From an uncultured Acetatifactor sp. (GTDB lineage Bacteria; Bacillota; Clostridia; Lachnospirales; Lachnospiraceae), in assembly GCA_910589035.1 (NCBI GenBank), contig CAJUSI010000033.1:1-59330 (forward strand): DNA of 59,330 bases, in the 5' to 3' direction. The notes beneath the pieces were generated by a model. The model did not search any database. It was not told where the DNA came from and was given only the letters and a program-made list of their open reading frames with translations. Positions within the stretch are counted from its first letter, which is position 1. Each line of letters opens with the position of its first letter. Positions 45,172 to 54,245 of this stretch are shown here, in pieces. The translations under genes were made by a program, and so were the position numbers.

Positions 45172-46462
45172 TCATTTCACCTTTCTGTTTCAGTCTGAAG
45201 ATCGCAGGTACTGTATTTTCTGTCTCGTTCCAGAAAGAGTAACAGTTCGGGGAGTAAATATCCTTATCCTCCGGTATCCCATTGGGGCATCCGCCGCCGC
45301 AGAACAGGGCGTTCTTACAGGTCCGGCACTGTTCGATCTTTGTGATGTCCCTGGTCAGAAAGCTTTTTTCTTTCAACATAAACTCCGGATAATAGGTTCC
45401 CACTTTCTTTGCCTCCTGCCCCACGGCCAGGATACAGTTGTAGATATCTCCATTGGCATCATAGAACCTCTTTATGCCCTCCGGATCACAGGCCCTGATG
45501 ATGGGCCGGAGTCTCGTTCCGCTGTACAGGAAATTCGTCAGCGGAAGCATCTTCGCCAGTATCCGGTTCGCTCCTTGCGTCCCTTTCCTGTCCTGTTCCA
45601 TCAGCTTCTCATACAGTTGCCTTTCCTCCTCTTTCCCGCATTGGAATAAGGGCTGTATCTCAAACATCGCTTTCTTTCCCCATTCCGTGGATTCAATGAT
45701 TGCCTTTTCTCTTATCAGATCCTCATAGTTCTCTGCGGACAGATTCATCCGTATGGTGACCGGGATATCCGCAGACAGACACTTCTGAATCCCTGCCAGG
45801 ATCTTCCCATAGGTCGGCTGCCCCTTTGCCTGAAAACGCGTTTCGTTATGGCGCTCCTCCGTGCCGTCAAGGGTGACCTGAACATTGGAAAACCGGACCG
45901 ACTGCAGCAGATCCATGTATTCCTCCAGATAGAATCCATTGGTAATAGCGTAGTACTTCGCCTGGGGCGCCCTGCGGAAGATATGTTCAATCAGTTCCCT
46001 GTTCTCCGGCAGGAGGGGCTCTCCGCCAAACAGTCCGATGTGCCTGAGATCCGGATTGATCTCAAACACCTTGTCTATCATTTCGATTGTCATCGTCTTT
46101 TCTCTTTTGACCGAATTTTCATAGCAGTACGGGCAGTGGAAATTACAGCGGTAAGTCAGGACGAACCATGCCGAATCGGTTGCTTTCTGCTGTCTGCTTT
46201 CCCGCAGCTTTTCAATGATCTGGTTCTTTCTTCTCTCTTCTTCCTCTTCCTGCAGGAGATACTGCCGTTTCTCCAGAAGCTCATACAGCCGCTTTTCTTC
46301 CTCTCCCTCCGGAATGATCTCCTCTTCTCCCATCCATTTTTCGATGATCGTCCGCTCTTTCCTGTGAACAACGTCCACAAGCCCGTTGATGCCGTTAGCC
46401 AGCAGGGTGTCCCCTGCCTCGTTTTTCAGGTCGATGACGACCAGGTTATGAATGAATCTCAT
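45161..46462 (-). CDS. Radical SAM/SPASM peptide maturase 2
   Basis: A 433-residue enzyme. The [4Fe-4S]-SAM motif is CNFHCPYC (Cx3Cx2C), with the GGEPLLP motif after it. The C-terminal SPASM domain has cysteines in ACDPEG, NCILA, QCRTCKNALFCGGGCPNG and NCYSF. The N-terminal ~120 residues, rich in Glu/Lys, may contain a substrate-recognition (RRE-like) part. The ATG at 46462 has GGAGG upstream and follows the previous gene by 16 bases. Upstream in-frame codons overlap that gene and were not used. SPASM enzymes commonly install thioether or other crosslinks on peptide substrates. Confidence 0.85.
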   Translation of the reverse strand: MRFIHNLVVIDLKNEAGDTLLANGINGLVDVVHRKERTIIEKWMGEEEIIPEGEEEKRLYELLEKRQYLLQEEEEERRKNQIIEKLRESRQQKATDSAWFVLTYRCNFHCPYCYENSVKREKTMTIEMIDKVFEINPDLRHIGLFGGEPLLPENRELIEHIFRRAPQAKYYAITNGFYLEEYMDLLQSVRFSNVQVTLDGTEERHNETRFQAKGQPTYGKILAGIQKCLSADIPVTIRMNLSAENYEDLIREKAIIESTEWGKKAMFEIQPLFQCGKEEERQLYEKLMEQDRKGTQGANRILAKMLPLTNFLYSGTRLRPIIRACDPEGIKRFYDANGDIYNCILAVGQEAKKVGTYYPEFMLKEKSFLTRDITKIEQCRTCKNALFCGGGCPNGIPEDKDIYSPNCYSFWNETENTVPAIFRLKQKGEMNAK

Positions 46463-46478
46463 GATTACAGCGCCTCCC

Positions 46479-47825
46479 CTATATGAGTTCCTCCAAGTGC
46501 TCCCAGACAAACGGATCTCCCAACGGCCCGCATGCCGGGCGGTAGACTTCGCCATCGCCGCTTGTCAGCGGAAGCATACACCCTCCTCCGCACAAGTACC
46601 GCAATCTGCATCGCCTGCACTGTTCTATCTTAAATATAGTTCTGTTGCCCAGCTTCTCAACCTTGTCTCTGTCAAAAAATTTATCTTTATAATTTCCTAT
46701 TTTACCGCTTTTACCGTTCAGGCACAGGCACCAATAGATGTCCCCGTTTGGCTCGCAGATCATGGGAACCGATTTTGTAAGGTCGCATTTTTTGTATTGC
46801 AGGCCGTGTCTTTCGTTTTTAGGTCTATATATATATCCGGCAAGTCCTCCAACTTCTGCAGGAAGTTCCAGGCGGCTGTTGACCGTGGCCAGGCGCGGGC
46901 CGTATGTTTTTAAATCTGCCGGTACCTCATCCCAGCTGTAAAAGTGTTCATCTATGCCTCCATTCGTATAATAATCCTTCACCAAGGCAAATTTCAACTT
47001 TGTATCCGGGCAGTCCAGAATCCCGCTTTCCTTGAGCCGTTCTATGTATTCTGTCAAATGGCTGCGCAGTTCCCTGGTCCACATGGTAACCACAGTAATT
47101 GTCTTCTTCATTTGCTGCAAATACTGGATGCCGCCGATAATCCTGTCAAAGGAATCACCGGTGTGGTTGACCTGTCTGATCACAGGATCCGGCCCGTCAA
47201 GGGATATCTGGAATTCCTCAAAGGCATTAAAAGGAATCCGGTCTTTATATGCCAAGATATTGATCCCGTTCGTAAAGAGAATTTTCTTCTTTGCCGCTAC
47301 ATGCTCACAGATATAGTTGATGGTATCGATGTTGGACGGTAGAAGCGCCTCCCCACCGCTTACCACAATCTCCTCCAGTTCTGTATCATCAAAGAATGGC
47401 AGACTAAGATATTCCATAATGGATTCAATATCCTCTACCCCCATGCTCTCCATATACTCTGGCTTGTTTTTATATTTTCTCTGGTAACAATAATCACAGT
47501 TGAAATTACAGCTATGGGTCAAATTGAACGTGATCGCCTTGACTGGAAATTTTGACAGGTGAAGATCGGAATTCTGTTCAGACCGTTTGTCCACTTCCTC
47601 TATAATCTCTGCAGGCAATATTTGTTTCTTTTCATGAAAATGCTGCAGGAGGCGTCCCTCTTCATCGGAAAGCTCTTTTCCCATTTCAAGTTTGCTTTCT
47701 ATCAAAATCAGTCTGTCCAATGTGTCATTTGTAACGGTTTTGCGTCGGAAGCTGATCAGATTCATGAGCAGAAATGCATCATCATTGTACTTATAGACTA
47801 AATTGTCGAAAACGAACCTTTTCAT
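46479..47825 (-). CDS. Radical SAM/SPASM peptide maturase 1
   Basis: A 448-residue enzyme with CNFNCDYC (Cx3Cx2C) near residue 115, SGGEALLPS, and a SPASM domain (CDLTKSVPMICEPNGDI, CLCLNG, QCRRCRLRYLCGGGCMLP, ACGPLG). It is the first gene of the leftward maturation operon, with GGGGGA before its ATG. It is distinct from maturase 2, so the locus has two different radical SAM proteins. They may act in sequence, or one on each precursor type. Confidence 0.87.
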   Translation of the reverse strand: MKRFVFDNLVYKYNDDAFLLMNLISFRRKTVTNDTLDRLILIESKLEMGKELSDEEGRLLQHFHEKKQILPAEIIEEVDKRSEQNSDLHLSKFPVKAITFNLTHSCNFNCDYCYQRKYKNKPEYMESMGVEDIESIMEYLSLPFFDDTELEEIVVSGGEALLPSNIDTINYICEHVAAKKKILFTNGINILAYKDRIPFNAFEEFQISLDGPDPVIRQVNHTGDSFDRIIGGIQYLQQMKKTITVVTMWTRELRSHLTEYIERLKESGILDCPDTKLKFALVKDYYTNGGIDEHFYSWDEVPADLKTYGPRLATVNSRLELPAEVGGLAGYIYRPKNERHGLQYKKCDLTKSVPMICEPNGDIYWCLCLNGKSGKIGNYKDKFFDRDKVEKLGNRTIFKIEQCRRCRLRYLCGGGCMLPLTSGDGEVYRPACGPLGDPFVWEHLEELI

Positions 47826-47903
47826 CTCAAAATCCCCCTGGTAGTTTACGGGCTCTCTTCCGTATAATCGTTTTTCCGGAAAATGCCTTTTTGATCTTTT
47901 CGT

Positions 47904-47933
47904 ATTATAACATATCGCAGGCTATGTCCGCAA
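47904..47933 (-). promoter_or_regulatory. Promoter of the radical SAM-M55 operon
   Basis: On the minus strand TTGCGG (47928-47933) and TATAAT (47904-47909) with an 18-base spacer, about 80 bases before maturase 1. Confidence 0.6.
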
Positions 47934-47952
47934 TCTAATAAAGCTTGTTATT

Positions 47953-48063
47953 ATGGATAAAATATGTATTGTTGGTTTCTGCAGTACTGGTTCTGCACCG
48001 AATATTTGCATTAGATGTATTCCTTTTCATACTATTGTCTGCCCTTGGTTTATCTCTCCATGA
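47953..48063 (+). CDS. Third Cys-rich peptide, core-like and leaderless
   Basis: A 36-codon frame begins MDKICIVGFC, matching MDKLCIHGFC in precursor 1 and MDKLCMHGFC in precursor 2 at the start of their core. Cysteines are at 5, 10, 19, 22 and 30. The 27 residues of leader seen in the other two are absent, and no good ribosome site precedes the ATG. As in the other modules, a partial hairpin (GGACTCCCTGTTTT) and then a convergent HExxH lipoprotein follow. It may be a decayed precursor that lost its leader, or a leaderless variant. Confidence 0.5.
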   Translation: MDKICIVGFCSTGSAPNICIRCIPFHTIVCPWFISP

Positions 48064-48094
48064 GAACCGTAAGGACTCCCTGTTTTATCTATTG

Positions 48095-49744
48095 TCACTG
48101 CATAGAATTCATACTGTACTGCGAGTAATTCTCTTCAATATACTGAGCCCAATCCTGCACCAGCTCTTCATAGGACTTGCCCCACTCCGCATTGTATTCA
48201 TTGTCATCGCATAGATAGGCAATGACTGCCTGTTCTCCATATTGTCTTATCAGGTAGCTGATAAAAGAAGCCCCCGATATATAAGAAGAATTCGGATCCT
48301 TATACCACTCATCGACATATACTGCAATATCAAAAAAGCCAAGACTATCTGTTCGTACATCGATAGGTCTCCCAATCGCCGCAATGTATTCCTGAATCCA
48401 TGTCCTCGAGTCGCTATTCAAGACATCATTTTGGTAACTATACCAGTATAAATTATACTTGGGTTCAAAATAGGTAGCAAACCCCTCAGTCTTCCACAAG
48501 GCATCCCGCTTTTCGATACGTCCATGCATCAATGAGTGAATATATTCATGCATCAATGAAATCACATTTTTTAAGTATATTGCATGTTCGCTCTCATAAT
48601 AGCAGGAAACTGTGGGACCGTTTTCGTTTACCCCCCTGCTGTTCGTAAACAGAATAGGAAGATCATTGTTATAGCTGCCAAAGCCGAAATACTCCTGGTA
48701 CTGCCGCATTTGCTGCCTGTTACACTCAAAGAACTCCCTTACTTCTCCATAATTTTCATGCAGGAAATTTTCAGAAACCAAAGGAGTTCGGTCCCAAATC
48801 GAATCCTGCCAGTCTTTCATGATATAAAATCGCCCATACTCACAGGCTGCCATATAGTCAAATGACATTCCGCCATATTGATAGCGCATCTCTGATAGGC
48901 TGCATTCTATGCCGTTTTCTGCATAAAATGCTTCCAGCGCTTCTTTTGCCCGGACTGCGCCTTCCACAGTTCCCGATGCGGACAGCAATTCCAGGAACTC
49001 CGCTTCTGAATGGGAGGACAAGTAATCCTCTACAAAGAGACAGGCATTGTTCTTTGACGCTTCCACCTCCTCCGGCGAAACAAATTTTTCATCAAAACAC
49101 AGCAGATTCAGATCGTAGAGCTCCGGAGCGCTCATTGGCAGAAGCTCTTTCGCTTCCTGTACCTCCGAATCGGTTTTCCTGCTGTCCATCCCTGCCTTTT
49201 TGCTCAGGTAATCCGCATACCCATAGGCCAGCCCATAATTTCCCCACTCGCCGTATCCTGCCAACAGCACCTTCGCAAGATAGTCCACAGAATCCCAGGG
49301 CTGGTGCGGCAGGTACAGATGATTGCCGGAAAAGGAAATACCGTCATAGGATTCCGGTTTTAATACCATCACTTCGATATACGGCAGATCCCCGTCAATG
49401 CAGGCGAGCATTCTCTCCGTGGCTTCAATGTATGTATTCCGCTCCTGTCTGCCAATGGATGGCTCAAAATAATAGGCGGCATAGTCTGTCTGTGTTTTCT
49501 CTACATCTTTGCGAATCGAAAACTTATCCTTGAATTCGCTATAGTAAATCGTGGTCTTTTCATATTCATACTCTGCAGATTCTGCATTCTCTCCGCTTGT
49601 CTCTGTTCCATCTGCCCCTGCTTCAGCACCCGATATCTCCTGCTCTGCTCCTGTTCCGGATTCCTCCTGCGTCTGGCCGGGGTTGCAGGCAGTCAACAGC
49701 ATCAGCATGGCGGCAAAAATCAGTAAATAAATTCTTTTCTTCAT
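48095..49744 (-). CDS. HExxH (gluzincin-like) lipoprotein, copy C
   Basis: A 549-residue paralogue of copies A and B with the lipobox LTAC, HEYIHSLMHG and Glu in LWKTEGFATYF. It is more diverged in the N-terminal half (FKDKFSIRKDVEKTQTDY). It is convergent with the third peptide, repeating the module layout. The start at 49744 has GGGAG ten bases before it. Copy D lies 34 bases upstream and in the same direction. Confidence 0.75.
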   Translation of the reverse strand: MKKRIYLLIFAAMLMLLTACNPGQTQEESGTGAEQEISGAEAGADGTETSGENAESAEYEYEKTTIYYSEFKDKFSIRKDVEKTQTDYAAYYFEPSIGRQERNTYIEATERMLACIDGDLPYIEVMVLKPESYDGISFSGNHLYLPHQPWDSVDYLAKVLLAGYGEWGNYGLAYGYADYLSKKAGMDSRKTDSEVQEAKELLPMSAPELYDLNLLCFDEKFVSPEEVEASKNNACLFVEDYLSSHSEAEFLELLSASGTVEGAVRAKEALEAFYAENGIECSLSEMRYQYGGMSFDYMAACEYGRFYIMKDWQDSIWDRTPLVSENFLHENYGEVREFFECNRQQMRQYQEYFGFGSYNNDLPILFTNSRGVNENGPTVSCYYESEHAIYLKNVISLMHEYIHSLMHGRIEKRDALWKTEGFATYFEPKYNLYWYSYQNDVLNSDSRTWIQEYIAAIGRPIDVRTDSLGFFDIAVYVDEWYKDPNSSYISGASFISYLIRQYGEQAVIAYLCDDNEYNAEWGKSYEELVQDWAQYIEENYSQYSMNSMQ

Positions 49745-49778
49745 TTTCTGCACTCTCCCAACTTAAAAACTCTCCGCT

Positions 49779-51427
49779 TTACTGTCCGGCATTTATACTG
49801 TACTGCGAATAATTCTCTTCAATATACCGATTCCAGTCCTGCACCAGTTCTTCATAGGACTTGCACCATTCTGCGTTGTACTCACTGTCTGAGCAGATAT
49901 AGGCAATGACCGCCTGCTCTCCATATTGCTCTGCCAAATAGCCAATAAAAGAGGCTCCCGCCCCATACGAAGAGTTCGGATCCTTATACCCACGAGCATG
50001 TACTAAAATATTAGAAAGCTCATGACTGTCTGTTTGAATGTCTATAGGCCTTCCAATCGCGGCAATATATTCTTGAACCCATTTCATTGACTCGCCGTTC
50101 CAGGTATTATTTAAGTAATCATATGCGTATAGGTTATATTGGGTTGAAAAATAGTATGCAAGCCCCTCAATTTTCCAAAGAGTATCCCACTCAATATGTC
50201 CGTACGTCACAGAATGAATATACTCATGCATCAGATCCACCACCGATTTTACATGTATTGTATGTTTGTCACATAAATAATAGGAAACTCCAGCCCCCCT
50301 TATCTGCGTATTATTCGTAAAAAGAATGGGAAGATCATTGTTATAGCTGTCAAAGTCAAAAAATTCCTGGTATTGCCGCATTTGCTGGCTATTACACTCA
50401 AAGAACTCTCTGACTTCCTCATAGTCTTCATGCAGGAAACGCTCTGACACCATAGGATTCTCCTCCCATGTCTCGTCCTGCCAGTCTTTCATGATATAAA
50501 AACGTGCATATTGGCAGGCCGCCCCATAATCAAACGCCACTCCGCCAAGCTGATAGCGAATCTCCGTCAAGTCGCACTCCACACCCTTTTCTGTATAAAA
50601 TGCCTCCATTGCTTCCTTTGCCTGCTCCATCCCCTCCTCAGTTCCCGAAGCGGACAGCAGCTCCAGAAACTCCGCTTCCGAATGGGAAGACAGGTAGTCC
50701 GCCACAAGCAGACGGGCGTTGTTTTTAGACGCTTCCACATCCTCTGACGTAACGAATTTCTCATCAAAGCAAAGCAGATTCAGGTCGTACAGTTCCGGAG
50801 CGCTCACTGTCAAAAGACTGCCTGTATCCTGAACGGCCGGATTTTTCTCTCCATTGTCCAGCCCTGCCTTTTGGCACAGATAATCCGCATATCCATATGC
50901 CAGCCCATAATTTCCCCATTCCCCATATCCCGCCAGCAGCACCTTTGCAAGATAGTCTACGGAGTCCCAGGGCTGGGCGAAAGGTACAGCCGGTTGCCGG
51001 AAACGGAAACTCCGTCATAGAACTCCTCTTCTAACACCACTATCTCAGGAGCCGGCCGCGCCGCATCAATGCAGGAAAGCATTCTGTCCGTGGCTTCAAT
51101 GCACGCATTCCGCTCCCGATTGTCTATGGATGCATCGAAATAATAGACTGCGTAATCTGTCTGTGTTTTTTCCATGTCTTTACGGAACGAGAACCCCTCT
51201 ACGGCCTCGCTATAGGAAACTGTAATCTTTTCATATTTATGATCTGCAGTGTACGCACTTTCTGCACGTTCCTCTGTTCCGGATTTCGTTCCAGCTGTCC
51301 CTGATCCGGACTCTGTTATCTCATGCTCATCCGGCATTTCGGATTCTTCCTGCGTCTGGCCAGTTCCGCAGGCAGTCAACAGCATCAGCATGGCGGCAGT
51401 GATCCATAAATAGATTCTTTTCTTCAT
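49779..51427 (-). pseudogene. HExxH (gluzincin-like) lipoprotein, copy D, frameshifted
   Basis: The N-terminal part (lipobox LTAC, start ATG at 51427) and the C-terminal part (GYGEWGNYGLAYGYADYLCQ, HEYIHSVTYG, Glu in LWKIEGLAYYF) are in different frames. The break is at 50975-50977, where the other copies read CCCC in SPQPWDS and this copy reads CCC, leading to a stop after SPSPGTP. All catalytic residues survive on the downstream part. Either a recent one-base deletion or a consensus error. The gene starts 21 bases after the TIR-protein gene. Confidence 0.8.
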
Positions 51428-51450
51428 TTTCCCTTTCCTTACATCCCTGT

Positions 51451-53979
51451 TCACTCTGAATCCGCTTCAATCCACATGGCCGGGCGGACTCCGGCGTCGA
51501 AATAGACGGGTTCCCCCAGCGAGTATGGTCCGTAATCCTCGTCTATGCACTCAGCATAATTCTGTTGGTAGCCGGGTGTCCGAAGCCACCAGTTGATTTC
51601 TGAAATCCCATGAATAAAACCTCTGCTGGAACGGATATATTGGGTATATTCACATTGAATTCCAGAAGTAAAAGCGCTATACATTGCCGCTTCCCTGTTG
51701 CTGAGCAGGAAAACTTTATCCTGCGTATCGTTTCCAGGATCTATATCCTGATAATACCAGCCTTTCTCGGCTGATACATTTGCCACGGCAATTCTCTCCT
51801 GTTCACCGTCTTCAAAAGCTTCCTTCACAAAGCTTTGATTCAGCCATTCTCTCAAATCGCAGGTTTCCCAGGTTACATTATCCTTCTCTTCATGATAGGG
51901 TTGATAATCCAACGCATACTTACTGAGGACAAGGATTCTGTTTTCTTCTTTCGCGAGTACATACCATTCTATCATTTCCTTTCCGTTCTCCATGTTGTTG
52001 TCCTGCTCATATGCGCCGAATACGATCAGATCCCCGGGATTTGCCCTGTGCACCATACTCTCCGTATAATGCGGCAGGACAGCCTCCCGCCTTTCCGCAC
52101 TGTCTTTATAGTCCAGCTCTCTCAGCAACAGATAGACCGCCTCATAATTCTCCGCGTCGGTAAATTCCAGGGCCCTGTTATATTTTTTCTCCATGAGAGC
52201 TTTGCTGTCCTTCAATTCCCCGAGCAGGGCAGATGCGGCCTCATATTCCCCTTCCTCCAGCAATTCCGCTGCCCGGTTCCATTTCTGCTTCGGAAGAATC
52301 ACATTCAGGAAGAAAATCAGAAACAGAATCCCCGCCGCGACGGCACACGCCCCGGCAGTGATCAGCTTCTTTCTCCTGGCGGCAGCCTTCAGGGCCGCCA
52401 TCCGCGCTTCCTCTTCCCTGGCCTCACATTCCTCTATTTTCTGCCTGCAGAATGCGATCTGTTCTTCCGCATCCTTCCATCCCGCAATCGTCAAAAAGAT
52501 CCGGATGGCTTCTCTGTAGTCCTCCTTCTCTTGACCGCTCATTTTGGACCTGGCCCGATCATATACCTCATTCTTCCAACAGATTTCCGCCTTTTTCAGG
52601 CATTCCTCCGCATGCGCATCCGCATCCTTATATCCCGAAACGGACCGGAAGCCTTCGGCGGCGGCTCTGTATTCTTCCTTGGTTTCCGCAGATTTCATGG
52701 TCTCCATGGCACTGTCATAAATCCGGTCCCGGCGTTTCTTCTCGTTTCGTTTCCGGATAGCGGCAATATATCCCCTAAGCTCTCCCGTCAATTTCCCGTC
52801 CGCAAACCGAATGGCTTTCTGGTAATTATTTCTGTCGTCAAAGGGCGCATCGCAATACTCCAGGTCGCCCTGTCTGCGGACATGCAGCTCCGCCATCAGC
52901 TTTCCCAGGTATGCCCCCGGATTTCTGGGTTCCCGGTCAAGGACTCTTTCGCAGTATTCGTCCGCGTCCTGCCAGTTTCCGTCCTCCAGAAACAGAAACG
53001 CGCGTTCCAGCAGGGATGCGGCGCTGCCGGTGTCCGCGGCATTATTGTTTATGACAATGGTCTCCCTGGCAGGCTTCCCCTCGTCGGCGCCCGCTATCTT
53101 TCGGATTCCCCTTAGCAGATCCTGCATGAAGCCCAGCCTGCTCATATCCTGCCCCTGCAGATGGGAGAACTCCTCCGGCAGATCGTAGGGGTCCATATCC
53201 CGGTAGGCGGGAATGAGGGTTTTCTTTTCCCCCTTCCTGATCAGCGCAAGATACCGGCTCCACTCGTTCTTCACCCACGGGGCGTTGAAATATTCCGGTT
53301 TCGTGCCCAGTACGACCATGACCTTTGCGGAATTCAAAGCCGCAAATATGTAAGGCTCATAGGATCTGCCGATGATATCCTCCAGCGTAATGCGGGAAAA
53401 AAACACCTTGAAGCCTTCCTGGGTGAGCTGATGATAGAGATCATTGGCCAGAACGCTGTCCGGCGTCCGTCTGCCGTTTTCATCCGTCTCCTTGTAGCAG
53501 ATAAACACGTCAAAATCCTCTTCCAGGCTGGAGATTTCAAGGATGCCCTTCTGGATTTCGTCGATAGCCCTGGCTTCCGCTTCATAAAGTTTTCTCTGCT
53601 GGTCGTCCGCATACCGCAAAGCGGACTTGTAGTCCTCTTCCGCAAATATGGACGTGAGATGCGTGCGGTTCACCGTGGGAATCCGCTTATGGGTGGCCGG
53701 GTCCTCCACATATTCGATGCCGTAACGGCAGAGGATCAGGGACCAATACGCCTCCGCGTCGGTACTGTCCTCCTCCAGAATCTTCTCATAGATTGCCATC
53801 GCTTTGTCGAATTCATTATTGCGGCGAAAATGATTTGCCCTGTCGTATAAATTTGCCTTTTTGTCATCGTCCAGGCGGGGGAGGGTCTGTTTGACGCTGC
53901 AGCTTTCGCACTCTCCCACCGTGTCTTCCTTTTCGAACAGAATCCTGCCTCCGCATAATTTACATTGAAAAATATACAT
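51451..53979 (-). CDS. TIR-domain protein with zinc ribbon, repeats, membrane helix and DUF6273-like C-terminus
   Basis: An 842-residue protein. A zinc ribbon (C6xxC9, C24xxC27) is followed by a TPR-like stretch and then a TIR domain at ~155-300 (DVFICYKETDENGRRTPDSV, FFSRITLEDIIGRSYEPYI, WVKNEWSRYL). E208 is placed like the catalytic glutamate of NADase TIR domains. TPR/helical repeats (~310-530) precede a membrane helix near 545-570. The C-terminal ~200 residues (INWWLRTPGY, AGVRPAMWIE) match the DUF6273 style. AGGGGG precedes the ATG. It is directly upstream of lipoprotein D. Signalling or defence is plausible; function unknown. Confidence 0.75.
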   Translation of the reverse strand: MYIFQCKLCGGRILFEKEDTVGECESCSVKQTLPRLDDDKKANLYDRANHFRRNNEFDKAMAIYEKILEEDSTDAEAYWSLILCRYGIEYVEDPATHKRIPTVNRTHLTSIFAEEDYKSALRYADDQQRKLYEAEARAIDEIQKGILEISSLEEDFDVFICYKETDENGRRTPDSVLANDLYHQLTQEGFKVFFSRITLEDIIGRSYEPYIFAALNSAKVMVVLGTKPEYFNAPWVKNEWSRYLALIRKGEKKTLIPAYRDMDPYDLPEEFSHLQGQDMSRLGFMQDLLRGIRKIAGADEGKPARETIVINNNAADTGSAASLLERAFLFLEDGNWQDADEYCERVLDREPRNPGAYLGKLMAELHVRRQGDLEYCDAPFDDRNNYQKAIRFADGKLTGELRGYIAAIRKRNEKKRRDRIYDSAMETMKSAETKEEYRAAAEGFRSVSGYKDADAHAEECLKKAEICWKNEVYDRARSKMSGQEKEDYREAIRIFLTIAGWKDAEEQIAFCRQKIEECEAREEEARMAALKAAARRKKLITAGACAVAAGILFLIFFLNVILPKQKWNRAAELLEEGEYEAASALLGELKDSKALMEKKYNRALEFTDAENYEAVYLLLRELDYKDSAERREAVLPHYTESMVHRANPGDLIVFGAYEQDNNMENGKEMIEWYVLAKEENRILVLSKYALDYQPYHEEKDNVTWETCDLREWLNQSFVKEAFEDGEQERIAVANVSAEKGWYYQDIDPGNDTQDKVFLLSNREAAMYSAFTSGIQCEYTQYIRSSRGFIHGISEINWWLRTPGYQQNYAECIDEDYGPYSLGEPVYFDAGVRPAMWIEADSE

Positions 53980-54245
53980 GGCTGTACCCCCTGTTTCCCT
54001 CGTCCTGGATCTTTTTATATTTTTTGTTTTAAATTTTCTTTTTTATGATGCCAGGGTCAAAATCATATGCTTGTATAAATTGTGCCTGTTGTATGAAAAT
54101 TGTTTGTTTCATCCCAATATTTTTATATTGGAAAATATTCATATCAAAGTTAATCAGCCAAGTCTCTCCGTCCACTTTGGGATGTAAGCAAAGCAGCAAA
54201 AAGCGTTGTAATGCTTCCGGCACACAAATTTTTTAATAACAGCTT
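53980..54245. other. Intergenic, no gene supported
   Basis: A 266-base AT-rich gap. A 64-codon minus-strand frame (54029-54223) is present but has no ribosome site or recognisable similarity. It probably contains the promoter of the TIR gene. Confidence 0.4.

Noticed and set aside
47945..48214. 89-codon plus-strand frame starting at a TTG, overlapping the third Cys-rich peptide
   Set aside because: It is in a different frame from the MDKIC peptide, has no ribosome site and runs into the convergent lipoprotein gene.
51451..53979. TIR gene as part of a Thoeris or CBASS defence system
   Set aside because: No ThsA-like, cyclase or effector gene is adjacent, and the C-terminal DUF6273-type domain and membrane helix do not fit those systems.
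54029..54223. 64-codon minus-strand frame between the TIR and nucleotidyltransferase genes
   Set aside because: No recognisable ribosome site or motif; kept only as a note in the intergenic entry.
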